A DNA stretch of 64,000 bases, taken from the NCBI RefSeq assembly GCF_007004655.1, contig NZ_ML660087.1, positions 134,987 through 198,986 on the forward strand, written 5' to 3'. The translations under genes and the position numbers were made by a program. The DNA is from Exilibacterium tricleocarpae (lineage in GTDB: Bacteria > Pseudomonadota > Gammaproteobacteria > Pseudomonadales > Cellvibrionaceae). The notes under the pieces were generated by a model. That model did not search any database. It was not told the DNA's origin and saw only the letters and a program-made list of their open reading frames with translations. Positions 55,865 to 64,000 of the stretch are shown piece after piece. Position 1 is the stretch's first letter, and each line of letters opens with the position of its first letter.

Positions 55865-57274
55865 TTACGGTTTAACCCAGTCAGTTGCATAGCGTGCATG
55901 TGTTCTTAGATAAGCCCCGGGCGAAAAGTACTTGTCGTAAAAATCCGTATCCAACGCATGTGCCTGCAGATACATCATTGCGAATATGGATGGGACAGAC
56001 GCGGGAAAGCGCCCGAAGGTATCGAAAATATATTGCGCTATCGTGACGACGCAGTTTCTGAATTCCTCACCATGGGGCATTGCGCGACCGCGTATACCGG
56101 CGTTGTTCTTGTAAGGACCTAGTGTCTTTGCATTATAGGGACCGCCGCTGCCAAACTTGCGTTCTAGAACAGCATCAACAGCGGCGCCCATACTGCTGAA
56201 GTGGGGCGGGCAGTGACCCTCAAAAATACCTTGAAGGCCGGTGACGTTCGGCAGCGGCCAGCGTTCGTCGGTATCGTATCGAAAGCCCAACCCCGGAACG
56301 TCGTCTTCATTGCTGGCGCCGAGGATACTGAGTGGATTGATGCCTTCATACATCCAGCCGCCGAGACCCAGTGCCTGCAGCATCAGCGCCCCGGAATAAC
56401 ATGCCGTTGATACTTCTACAGTTACCTCGGTGAGGCCGGTCTGCTCTACAACACTAAGCGGATAGGCATTGTCGGTATCCACAATACCTTTGAATTGTTC
56501 TATGCCGGGGATCGCTCGACCGTTGATGTCGTCGTAAACGCACACACCGTTTTGCACCAGATAACATAGTACGAGAATAAGGTGTTGGGCCAGATCCGCG
56601 ACCGGAATTATCAGCGTACTACCTGGGACATTTGCACACCAATCGTTGTGCATCTCCATATGCATCGGCGAGGCCGGCGTGTTGAGCCGACCGTCTGCCA
56701 GTTTGATGATCCTGTTTTTATGTGCGTCGAGATAAGCCCCGAGATCAGCTTCATCGGGCCCGCCGGCCGTCGTGAGCGGTGCGAGGTCCCGCGTTGGAAA
56801 AAAGTAAACACCCTTGTCATCCGTATAGAAGATTTCAGTGGTGTGAAAGCCTGCGGCGGAGGGAAAGCTTCTGCCGCCCGCCGCGGCCGCATAGTTAGGT
56901 ATTGCGGGTCGATAATGGCGGTTGTAAGGAATAAGGTTTGACCATCCCGTATTGCCGCAAACTGCCGTCAGCAGCAACAATTGTTGCAGTTCGTCGAGCG
57001 GTTGCGGCGGATGCTTCGAGGTGTAAGCCAGCGGGCCGCCGGGTATACTGGCGCCGCGGGCGAAGCGGCGCGAGCGCCGGCCGTGAATGGCCTCGATCAG
57101 CGGGAAGTTTGCCGCTTCGACCAAGCCCGGCGGAAAATCTCCCATCCCGTTGAGTAGTAGGCGACCTCTGTGTGTAGTCCGAGCACCGGCCGACGGCAGG
57201 CCGCAGTTGCTGAGCAGGGTTCCGGCGCCAATCATGGCTGCTCCGAGGGCGTACCTGCGAGTCATTTCAAACAT
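55865..57274 (-). CDS. Exported nitroreductase-like protein
   Basis: 469 residues from ATG 57274, preceded by GGGAGAAG; an upstream ATG at 57313 is less likely. The N-terminus 'TRRYALGAAMIGAGTLLSNCG' resembles a Tat/lipoprotein signal. 'IHGRRSRRFARGA' and 'LDELQQLLLLTAVCGNTGWSNLIPYN' recall the nitroreductase/SagB-type FMN fold, but the match is partial. It diverges from a GlxA-type regulator. Function uncertain. Confidence 0.6.
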   Translation of the reverse strand: MFEMTRRYALGAAMIGAGTLLSNCGLPSAGARTTHRGRLLLNGMGDFPPGLVEAANFPLIEAIHGRRSRRFARGASIPGGPLAYTSKHPPQPLDELQQLLLLTAVCGNTGWSNLIPYNRHYRPAIPNYAAAAGGRSFPSAAGFHTTEIFYTDDKGVYFFPTRDLAPLTTAGGPDEADLGAYLDAHKNRIIKLADGRLNTPASPMHMEMHNDWCANVPGSTLIIPVADLAQHLILVLCYLVQNGVCVYDDINGRAIPGIEQFKGIVDTDNAYPLSVVEQTGLTEVTVEVSTACYSGALMLQALGLGGWMYEGINPLSILGASNEDDVPGLGFRYDTDERWPLPNVTGLQGIFEGHCPPHFSSMGAAVDAVLERKFGSGGPYNAKTLGPYKNNAGIRGRAMPHGEEFRNCVVTIAQYIFDTFGRFPASVPSIFAMMYLQAHALDTDFYDKYFSPGAYLRTHARYATDWVKP

Positions 57275-57399
57275 TTTTTCTTCTCCCATGGTTGTGATCA
57301 CCGCTACGATCACTGTTACGGCGCTACTATGGGGGAAATTTCAGCATCGGGTTAGACGTGAAGTCGACAAAAACGGGTCAAATCTGCCAAACTTGCGCT

Positions 57400-58416
57400 A
57401 TGTCACCCCCTACCTTGCCTTCAGCACTGTGTGTCAGCCTGTTAGCGGTCCCGGATGCTTCGGCGGCTGTGGTCTATAGTCTGCATGAAGTATTTTCATC
57501 GGTTGGCCGTACCTGGGAGGTGTTGACCGGCCAGCACCAAGACGCACGGTTGATGTCGCCACAGATTGTGGCCGAGTCGAAGCAAGCCTTTCGCACCGTT
57601 CTCGGTGTTCCCGTTGTGCCGGATCGGGTGTTTGCGGAAACGCAGCAGTCGGATATTGTTATTGTCGCCGATCTGGCGCTGGAGGACGGTTTCGACCCCC
57701 GCGACAGATGGCCGCAGGCGACCGCCTGGCTCAGGGAGGAATATGAGCGCGGTGCTATCATCTGTTCGGTATGTACCGGTGCGCTGATGCTCGCCGAGGC
57801 AGGCTTACTCAACCGGCTCGAAGCGACTACCCACTGGAGTGTGCAAAAAGTTCTACAGAACCACTATCCCGAGGTGGTGTTAAAAGCCGAGCGCGTGCTC
57901 TCCCCGGCGGGACCGGAACACCGGATAGTGACAAGCGGCGGGTCAGCCTCCTGGTCGGACCTCGCCCTTTATCTTATCGCTCGCTTCTCCGGCAAAGAGG
58001 AAGCCCGGAGAATTGCCAAAATCTTTCTCTTCGGTGATCGTCGCAACGGGCAGTTGCCTTTTGCGGCGATGGCGCGGCCAAAGCAGCACAATGATGCGGT
58101 GATCGCAAGGTGTCAGAGCTGGATTGCTTCTCACTACGCTGTCGCCAACCCGGTTGAGTGCCTGGTAGAGCAATCCGGTCTTGCCGGCCGCACCTTTGCC
58201 AGGCGTTTCAAGGCTGCCACCGGGTACGCGCCGCTTGACTACGTGCAAACTCTGCGAATTGAAGAAGCCAAACAAATGCTGGAGTCAACCCATACGCCGG
58301 TCGATGCAGTCGCCCTCGGCGTCGGTTATGATGACGCCGGTTCCTTTCGGCGGCTTTTCAAGCGCTGTACCGGCATTAGTCCAAGCGCATACAGACAACG
58401 ATTTCAGGGTATTTAA
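57400..58416 (+). CDS. GlxA-type AraC-family regulator
   Basis: 338 residues from ATG 57400; a GTG at 57358 is in frame. N-terminal DJ-1/PfpI-like domain with 'CSVCTGALMLAEAGLL' (nucleophile-elbow Cys region) and C-terminal AraC HTH ('VECLVEQSGLAGRTFARRFKAATGYAPLDYVQTLRIEEAKQML', 'GYDDAGSFRRLFKRCTGISPSAYR'). Probably controls the divergent nitroreductase-like gene. Confidence 0.87.
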   Translation: MSPPTLPSALCVSLLAVPDASAAVVYSLHEVFSSVGRTWEVLTGQHQDARLMSPQIVAESKQAFRTVLGVPVVPDRVFAETQQSDIVIVADLALEDGFDPRDRWPQATAWLREEYERGAIICSVCTGALMLAEAGLLNRLEATTHWSVQKVLQNHYPEVVLKAERVLSPAGPEHRIVTSGGSASWSDLALYLIARFSGKEEARRIAKIFLFGDRRNGQLPFAAMARPKQHNDAVIARCQSWIASHYAVANPVECLVEQSGLAGRTFARRFKAATGYAPLDYVQTLRIEEAKQMLESTHTPVDAVALGVGYDDAGSFRRLFKRCTGISPSAYRQRFQGI

Positions 58417-58785
58417 AACGCGATAGGAAGCCTCGCTGAAGTTCTCGCGTGAGTCGGCGCTGAAAATGATAGTTATGAGATCAGCCTGCGCTACGCCGGA
58501 GATGATCATAAGGCGACGGTGGCTTCCTTCCGCAATGAAAGTGATATCGGTGCAACTTTGGACTCCATCTCACCGGAACTGCGTGGCAACTGGAAACGAT
58601 CGCAGCCGAACCAGCCCCCATGGCGAGCGGAGCCAAACCCAAATGCTCCGCGATAGCTTTCCCGTCTGGCTTGTCACGGCGGCGTTGCGATAGCGACGTC
58701 ATTGCTAAAGCAGACCGGTTTCCAAAATCTCACTATTGTGATTGGCAGTAAATATCATCATCCCCCACAGACTAAAACCCGAACG
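58417..58785. other. Intergenic region, no supported gene
   Basis: 369 bases. A stop-free stretch of about 60 codons on the plus strand near 58455-58650 has a protein-like composition but no start or ribosome-binding site. It could be a gene remnant; I cannot name it. Confidence 0.3.
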
Positions 58786-59655
58786 CTAGGGTTCATTCAG
58801 ATCCCAGTCATAATCGTGATCGACTTTACCGTCAAATTGCCTTAGCTGCGTTGCCAGAGGCTCCTCGGCATATTGTATAAGGTGCTCGATCAGGGACTCG
58901 TGATTATCACCAAAGTCCTCGATGTACCAGTGGTAGATGCTGGATACAAGCAGCTTCTTACCTTTAAATTGCACGCCGCGCGGGTGGTTGACAAAATCGC
59001 GCGCGGCTCGATCAAGCAGGGAATCGGTATTCGCGGCGGTAAAGGCGGTAGCCGCCAAGTTCGGGCAGCCTATACTGGCGCAGTTAACACCGTAGTGAAT
59101 GCGATTGTCCGGCCAGATGGGGCGCATTATGCCGTGCTCGATATCGTTTAAACTCAATTTTTGCCCCGCTATTTCCGCAATATTATCGTTCCACGGCCCG
59201 AAGCTGAAAAAGCGTTTGCCCAGTTTGGTGATGGATTTTACCGGGTAGTTATGCAGTATAAGTTCGACTGTGAGAGCGTTGTATAGATTGAACCAGAACG
59301 CTTTCTGCTCCGGGCGGCTGTAATCGCGAATATCTATGGCTTGCAGGCGTTGGAGATAGTTCTGCAGTTTCACGCGCTCCGCCTCGGTCACCGCCGCATA
59401 GTCAAAACGATTGACACCGGACGGGTGGGACGCATCGAGGCGGCTGTCCAGAATTTCTTGCCACTCACTGTGGTCGATTGATGCCGAGTTTTGATTATTA
59501 CTGGGTGTCCAGAAATCGATCAGTTTTGCCTTGGGTCCCGCCGCAGTTAACGACGGAAGTGTCCACGACAAGCACAACAGCAACACTTGTAACACTGCGA
59601 GGCGGGCAGCGGCAGTTGGTACACGCCAGGCTATTAGGTGTTGAGTGACAGGCAT
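58786..59655 (-). CDS. DUF547 family exported protein
   Basis: 289 residues from ATG 59655 (GGAGA before it; an ATG 8 codons upstream lacks one). Signal peptide about 1-38. DUF547 signatures 'AFWFNLYNALTVELIL', 'IEHGIMRP' and 'IHYGVNCASIGCPNL', with Cys in the last. A periplasmic protein of unknown reaction. Confidence 0.85.
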   Translation of the reverse strand: MPVTQHLIAWRVPTAAARLAVLQVLLLCLSWTLPSLTAAGPKAKLIDFWTPSNNQNSASIDHSEWQEILDSRLDASHPSGVNRFDYAAVTEAERVKLQNYLQRLQAIDIRDYSRPEQKAFWFNLYNALTVELILHNYPVKSITKLGKRFFSFGPWNDNIAEIAGQKLSLNDIEHGIMRPIWPDNRIHYGVNCASIGCPNLAATAFTAANTDSLLDRAARDFVNHPRGVQFKGKKLLVSSIYHWYIEDFGDNHESLIEHLIQYAEEPLATQLRQFDGKVDHDYDWDLNEP

Positions 59656-59680
59656 AGTTTGTCTCCATTTTTTAATCAAT

Positions 59681-60013
59681 TTAAGTGAACTTAGCGCCGT
59701 AGGATATGTCTGCTAATCGCTCCTTAAGCCGGCCATCAGCCATCAGCCACTCACGATATTGCGCACCGCAACTTCTTGGTCTACGGAAAACTTGAGTTCT
59801 ATGACAGCCTTTTTTAAGGAAAGTGGCAAAATCAAGCTTCTTAAACACGCGATAGACAACACGGCCAGTATTTATCCCGGCCGAGAAAATGCCGTGGCAG
59901 CCAAACCTTCGCTGGAAATCTCTGAAAAAGGGGGGAATCTTGTCTATTTGTTCGCCTGCAGTCAGCGCCACCCCACGATTATGCAAAAGTGTTCTTAGCA
60001 TATAGCTTTTCAT
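59681..60013 (-). CDS. Possible small basic protein upstream of the DUF547 gene
   Basis: 110 residues, ATG 60013, stop 25 bases before the DUF547 start on the same strand. Arg-rich, no recognised domain or signal. A weak AGGA lies 12 bases before the start. Tight co-orientation is the only support. Confidence 0.3.
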   Translation of the reverse strand: MKSYMLRTLLHNRGVALTAGEQIDKIPPFFRDFQRRFGCHGIFSAGINTGRVVYRVFKKLDFATFLKKGCHRTQVFRRPRSCGAQYREWLMADGRLKERLADISYGAKFT

Positions 60014-60399
60014 TGCGGGTTATTTTTCCTGAGCGGCCCGGCCCACCCGGATGTGGCAGGGTTTTGTCAAACGTTGTTAGTATCTGACACTGGTTACCTA
60101 AGTAAAAATCCCCTCTTGCCCGAACTCTGTAGCACTATTTTATTTAATAAGTTAAGTGTATCACCATATAAAGCGTGTCCACATTGTCGCAGAAGTTCCC
60201 CTCTCGCCCGATAGGCTGGACGGTGGGTAAATAGGGCATATACGCGTCACGTTGCAATAGTGAAAAAGAAATCGATGCCACTTCAGCTAAGGTTGTAGCT
60301 GAGTTTTCGTTCGAGTGATCCGGGGTCAGGACCAGCACGTATCAGTGAGTAGATTGCAAACAGGACTTAGTCAACTCACTTATGTCAAGGGGTAATGTT
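60014..60399. other. Intergenic region between divergent genes
   Basis: 386 bases without a gene; presumably promoters for the fasciclin gene and the reverse-strand genes. Nothing else seen. Confidence 0.35.
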
Positions 60400-60912
60400 A
60401 TGATTTTTAGAAAGAGTATTTTCTTTACAGTTGCATTGTGTTTATCATTGATATCGGCAGCGGCTATGGCCGGCAGTGATAAATACGGGAAGAAAGCCAA
60501 TAAGGACATTGTTGCCGTAGCTGCCAGTAATGAAGCGTTCACAACACTGGTTGCTGCAGTAAAGGCCGCAGGTTTGGTCGAGACGTTGCAGAGTAAAGGA
60601 CCATTCACGGTATTCGCGCCAACCGATGAGGCCTTCGCAAAACTGCCCGCCGGAACGCTCGAGTCATTGTTGAAACCCGAGAACAGACAGCAGTTGGTCG
60701 ATATCTTAACTTATCATGTGGTTTCCGGGGCCGTTTATGCAAAGGACGCCGCAGCGCTGAGTAAGGCGACAACAGTGCAGGGTGACGACATTAAAATTTC
60801 CGCTCGCGGTAATGGTGTCATGGTTGATAATGCTCGGGTTGTAGCTACGGATATCAAAGCTTCCAACGGTGTCATTCATGTGATCGATACGGTTATCCTA
60901 CCGAATTCCTAA
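60400..60912 (+). CDS. Secreted fasciclin-domain protein
   Basis: 170 residues from ATG 60400. Signal peptide (about 1-22, 'AAAMAG'). A single FAS1 domain: '[42 protein letters not shown]', 'LTYHVVSG' and '[15 protein letters not shown]'. The family mediates adhesion. Monocistronic with its own terminator. Confidence 0.93.
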   Translation: MIFRKSIFFTVALCLSLISAAAMAGSDKYGKKANKDIVAVAASNEAFTTLVAAVKAAGLVETLQSKGPFTVFAPTDEAFAKLPAGTLESLLKPENRQQLVDILTYHVVSGAVYAKDAAALSKATTVQGDDIKISARGNGVMVDNARVVATDIKASNGVIHVIDTVILPNS

Positions 60913-60927
60913 GCGTGTCGATGGATT

Positions 60928-60965
60928 AAGAAGGGGCTGTATGGTAAAGCTGCAGCCCTTTTCTT
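60928..60965 (+). terminator. Terminator of the fasciclin gene
   Basis: AAGAAGGGGCTG pairs with CAGCCCTTTTCTT, ending in T-rich sequence, 15 bases after the stop. Confidence 0.8.
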
Positions 60966-61060
60966 ACTACCGCTATCTATTACCGTTTAACTTGGGCATT
61001 ACTGGCCACGTCGGTATCATCAATGACGATGCCGTCAAATGAACCATGGCAACATCCGCG

Positions 61061-63643
61061 CTAGCGCCGGTCGGCGGGTTCGGTACGCAGACGTTGCATC
61101 AAAATCGCTGTCTGTAAAGGTCCCCGACCGTTATAGGTCGGCGGCGCTGAAGCCGTATAGCGATTTGCCGCCACGGATATCTGTTCATCCGGACAATGGT
61201 AAACGGCTGAACCAAAGAACCCTGAATGTCCCCAGCAGACAACACCGTCAACCGTTACTCTATTAATCCCGAGAGCATAGCCGTCGCCTGTTTTGGCAGA
61301 TAAGTTGGTTGGTGATATATGGAGCATCCTGTCGAGGGTCGATCTTTGCTTGAATACTTTCCCGGCAAACAACTGCTGAATAAAACGGACTTGGTCTTGC
61401 AGCGTCGAAATCAGTCCGCCTCCCCCGTAAAGGTCGAACGATGGATTGATGTCGGTGATGTCGATCGGTCCGGCATATTGCCGTGCGCGGGGCGGCGCAC
61501 CCGCAGCGGCGGCCTCAAGACTTTCGAACCAAGTATGGCGCAGCCCAAGCCGCTTATAGTCGATCAGGGTTCGATAAGCGGCTGCCTGGGGCATGCCGGT
61601 CGCACGCTCGATAATCTCGCTAAGGAGCACATAGCCGGTGTCGCTGTAGTGAAAGACCTCGCCCGGCTTGCCAATAGACCGCATTCGAACCGCACCCCAG
61701 CGAATTTGCTGCAATCTGGTCCATTGCCTCGACGGATCGGCAGAGATAGCCTGCTGATAGGCGGGGTCCGTGGCATAGTCAGGCATGCCGGATGTGTGTT
61801 CAATCAATTGGTGCACTGTTATAGCTTCTGGATCATATCCGCCCGCGATAAGTTCAGCCTTTGCTGCTTGGGAAATAAGACCTGCGATCGGCTGTCGCAG
61901 GGAGAGTTTGTCCTCTTCCATCAAGCGCAAAATAGCAGCCGCGGTGAACATTTTAGTCTGGCTTGCGACACGAAATGTCTCCGTTCCGGTTAAGGGTGTG
62001 TTGGTTCGGGCATCACGGATGCCAACAGCAACAACGCCATCGACATTGATTCTTGGCGCCGAGACATAAACGCTGCGCCCGGGCAAGCCATATTTGACGA
62101 CACTGTTCGCAGCATGCGCGTGCATCAACGCCAGCGGATGGCCGCCACGCCCGCTGTGGGGAGGTACCCAGACCGGCTCCGCAATGGCAGAGATGCAACT
62201 CGTGTCGAGGTTGCCCGACGGGTTTTCAATAAACGCGCGTATCACACCTATTGAACAGGATTGCCGCTCGTAGATGACGGCATGCGCCGTCCACGGAAAT
62301 ATATAGAAGCGTGCATTGTCCAAACTCTCATGGGCGATTCGTCCATGGGACGGCGGTGCAATTGTGTCGTGCTCACCATACAAAATCAATGTGGGACGGT
62401 CACCGACCGGCGCCTGCGCCTGCGCCGGATCATCAGGCTCAAAACCCCACTGATCGCAAATTTGACGCTCCACTTTCTCTATGGCTTGAAGCACTTTGAC
62501 AGTTGTCTCGTTCCATCCCTCGCGAACGGCCTTTTGTCTGCCCTTATCATTGCGGTTGTAGGGAAATTCTTCAGCACATAACATGCTAATCTGTTGGGCG
62601 TTATGCACTTCCAACGGATTGTAGCCCGTATTGGGCGGTACATAAGCAGGTTTGTATCCGGCATAGATCGAATTGATTGCCAGAAGAGCGTTGAAATCAC
62701 CCTCTCCTGATGCCAGGATTGCCGCCGGCAGGCGCGACGTGGCGTCCAAACCCATCTGGTACAGGGACCAAACTACAAGATGTAGATAGCTTTCGGCGTC
62801 AATCCGATCTTTCTTCCCGGCATAAAGAATAGACTCCGGGCGTTTATGTAAGCGATTTATCGTTTTCTCGAAGATTTTACGGAGCTTGGGGTAAAGCGCG
62901 CCGCAATGGGGCGCAGCGGCGCAACGGTCGAAAAACGTTCCGATCGCACTCAACCGCTCCCACGGCGAAAACCAGGTGCCGGTGATCTGTGCAGAGTCCA
63001 GGACAACAGAGCGGATCGCCTTGGGATCTTTACGCATCAAGGTTGTAGCGACACGCCCGCCATAGGATACGCCATAGACATTCCATGACTCGATATCGAG
63101 AGCCTGTCTCAGGGCAATGAGGTCCTCCGCGGCAGACGGCGTGGTGTACGCCTGCAGATCAATGTTCTGGTCGAGCAGGTTGCGGCGACATGCGTTCACC
63201 GATTCCTCACCAGTGTAAGTAACGTTGCTGTTGTAAACGAGGTGCAGCCGATCGGCGAAAGGCACATCAGGGCAGCCAAAAAAGGGTGTTGCCATCGGGT
63301 TGCCGCGCTGCTCCATCACAATAACGTCGCGATTCATAATCGAAGGCAGAGCGGCGACATCGCGCAGAACGCTGAAGCCGCCACCGGTTCCGCCCATAAG
63401 GAATAAAAATGGATCGGGCGCTTTGCTGGTTTGGTCCGGGGCCGGAATGACCGCAATCGGCACAACAATTGTGCGGCTCTGCGCCAAGTCGCGCCGTTCC
63501 GGAACCAAAAGCTCACCGCAACGCGTTTCGGGACTCGCGCCAACCGGGCATTGATCAAGCCAGCGAATCTGTGCATCCGCATAAGCGAGTGATATCGCTG
63601 ACAACGCGACCACCACACAGGCAACCGTGAACCCAGACTTCAT
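61061..63643 (-). CDS. Exported fusion of alpha/beta-hydrolase and class C beta-lactamase-like serine hydrolase
   Basis: 860 residues. Signal peptide about 1-24. N-terminal half (about 30-490) is a TAP-like peptidase/alpha-beta hydrolase with nucleophile 'GVSYGGR', acid region 'LYGEHDTIAPP' and His in 'PWTAHAV'. C-terminal half (about 500-860) is a beta-lactamase/DD-peptidase-type domain with 'SQTK' (SxxK), 'YSDTGY' (YxN position, here Asp) and 'HSG' (KTG position). Two separate serine active sites in one chain. Related stand-alone enzymes of both types are common; the fusion is unusual. Between it and the receptor lies a 12-bp hairpin. Confidence 0.85.
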   Translation of the reverse strand: MKSGFTVACVVVALSAISLAYADAQIRWLDQCPVGASPETRCGELLVPERRDLAQSRTIVVPIAVIPAPDQTSKAPDPFLFLMGGTGGGFSVLRDVAALPSIMNRDVIVMEQRGNPMATPFFGCPDVPFADRLHLVYNSNVTYTGEESVNACRRNLLDQNIDLQAYTTPSAAEDLIALRQALDIESWNVYGVSYGGRVATTLMRKDPKAIRSVVLDSAQITGTWFSPWERLSAIGTFFDRCAAAPHCGALYPKLRKIFEKTINRLHKRPESILYAGKKDRIDAESYLHLVVWSLYQMGLDATSRLPAAILASGEGDFNALLAINSIYAGYKPAYVPPNTGYNPLEVHNAQQISMLCAEEFPYNRNDKGRQKAVREGWNETTVKVLQAIEKVERQICDQWGFEPDDPAQAQAPVGDRPTLILYGEHDTIAPPSHGRIAHESLDNARFYIFPWTAHAVIYERQSCSIGVIRAFIENPSGNLDTSCISAIAEPVWVPPHSGRGGHPLALMHAHAANSVVKYGLPGRSVYVSAPRINVDGVVAVGIRDARTNTPLTGTETFRVASQTKMFTAAAILRLMEEDKLSLRQPIAGLISQAAKAELIAGGYDPEAITVHQLIEHTSGMPDYATDPAYQQAISADPSRQWTRLQQIRWGAVRMRSIGKPGEVFHYSDTGYVLLSEIIERATGMPQAAAYRTLIDYKRLGLRHTWFESLEAAAAGAPPRARQYAGPIDITDINPSFDLYGGGGLISTLQDQVRFIQQLFAGKVFKQRSTLDRMLHISPTNLSAKTGDGYALGINRVTVDGVVCWGHSGFFGSAVYHCPDEQISVAANRYTASAPPTYNGRGPLQTAILMQRLRTEPADRR

Positions 63644-63769
63644 AGAACTTCTCCTTAAAGGAACGCTGATATTACAATCAATACAGACACCGTCAGCATC
63701 AAAATTTGCTGCACGAAACGCCTCTGTGGGTTAAATCTGAATAAGCAGGAGAGGAGAGACCTTTCGAGG

Positions 63770-63800
63770 CGATGATGCGAGAAGAAACCTCGCATCATCG
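63770..63800. terminator. 12-bp perfect hairpin after the receptor gene
   Basis: CGATGATGCGAG (63770-63781) / CTCGCATCATCG (63789-63800), 7-nt loop, 42 bases past the receptor stop. No U-run in the reverse direction. Confidence 0.5.
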
Positions 63801-63842
63801 AGTGCCTGGTTATACCTGACTTTCTATTTTAATACGCGTTAG

Positions 63843-64000
63843 CTAAAAGTCCATGCGTGCACGCAGGCCTATTGTTCTTGGCTTGTTGCGGGAAATTCCG
63901 TCGGCTACAGTACCTCCGTATTCCACAAACTCATCTGACACATTGTCGATGAATAACGTCAGAATAACGTCCTCGATTTCGAGGCCGACTTGCGCGTTGG
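63843..64000 (-). CDS. C-terminus of a TonB-dependent receptor (5' part outside window)
   Basis: 52 codons end in TAG at 63843-63845. The translation ends 'LFIDNVSDEFVEYGG...PRTIGLRARMDF', the last strands of a TonB-dependent outer-membrane barrel, closing with the aromatic C-terminal residue that signals BAM insertion. Ligand cannot be told. Confidence 0.8.
   Translation of the reverse strand, partial: NAQVGLEIEDVILTLFIDNVSDEFVEYGGTVADGISRNKPRTIGLRARMDF

Overview
The window is a chromosomal stretch of a GC-rich gammaproteobacterium. The evidence is the order fmdB-aspS-yebC-ruvC-ruvA-ruvB-ybgC-tolQ-tolR-tolA-tolB-pal-cpoB-queE-queC-tRNA-Lys, the MlaFEDC system, a beta-oxidation operon and the end of a TonB-dependent receptor. 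A marine or environmental Cellvibrionales-like organism would fit, but that is inference. I see no insertion sequence, prophage or CRISPR array.

Layout. 1-6100: two tandem secreted metzincin-type proteases. One has the full zinc motif. The other, cut by the window edge, has the catalytic Glu replaced by Ala. The small secreted gene upstream of the intact protease has left a deleted remnant beside the second copy. 6400-9100: a PhoD-like protein with a degraded active site, and an orphan gene behind a near-consensus LexA box. 9100-15450: a saccharopine-dehydrogenase-like reductase, an IorAB-type molybdenum hydroxylase, a PLP-dependent dehydratase/racemase and an SDR. 15660-20880: thiolase, FadB-type enzyme and acyl-CoA dehydrogenase. 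21000-25060: a PAS histidine kinase and a FixJ-type regulator with a HipBA module between them. 25450-30430: a phospholipid transporter (MlaF, E, D, C) bracketed by an RsbW-like kinase, a STAS protein and an RsbU-like phosphatase. 30440-39040: DUF885 lipoprotein, AvtA, lytic transglycosylase, ProS, HIT protein, HU-like protein with a basic tail, and an Hpt/HD-GYP fusion. 39260-51920: the conserved aspS-ruv-tol-pal-que block ending in tRNA-Lys(UUU). 51900-52470: three copies of a structured repeat of about 182 bp, seeded by the tRNA 3' end. 52580-64000: an accessory zone with ArsR/AHSA1, YCII and DUF1428 proteins, a free-standing deaminase, a nitroreductase-like secreted protein divergent from a GlxA-type regulator, a DUF547 protein, a fasciclin protein, a double serine-hydrolase fusion and the receptor end.

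Four things stand out. The partner-switch genes wrapped around the Mla transporter suggest phosphorylation control of lipid transport. The tRNA-Lys 3' end sits in a perfect 35-bp inverted repeat and is followed by a triplicated repeat. Many short tandem arrays (13-21 bp period) lie right next to gene starts or ends, several with the ribosome-binding site as one unit. The active/inactive metzincin pair looks like an enzyme with a pseudo-protease partner.

The coordinates of unlisted promoters are not claimed. All functional calls come from motifs read by eye.
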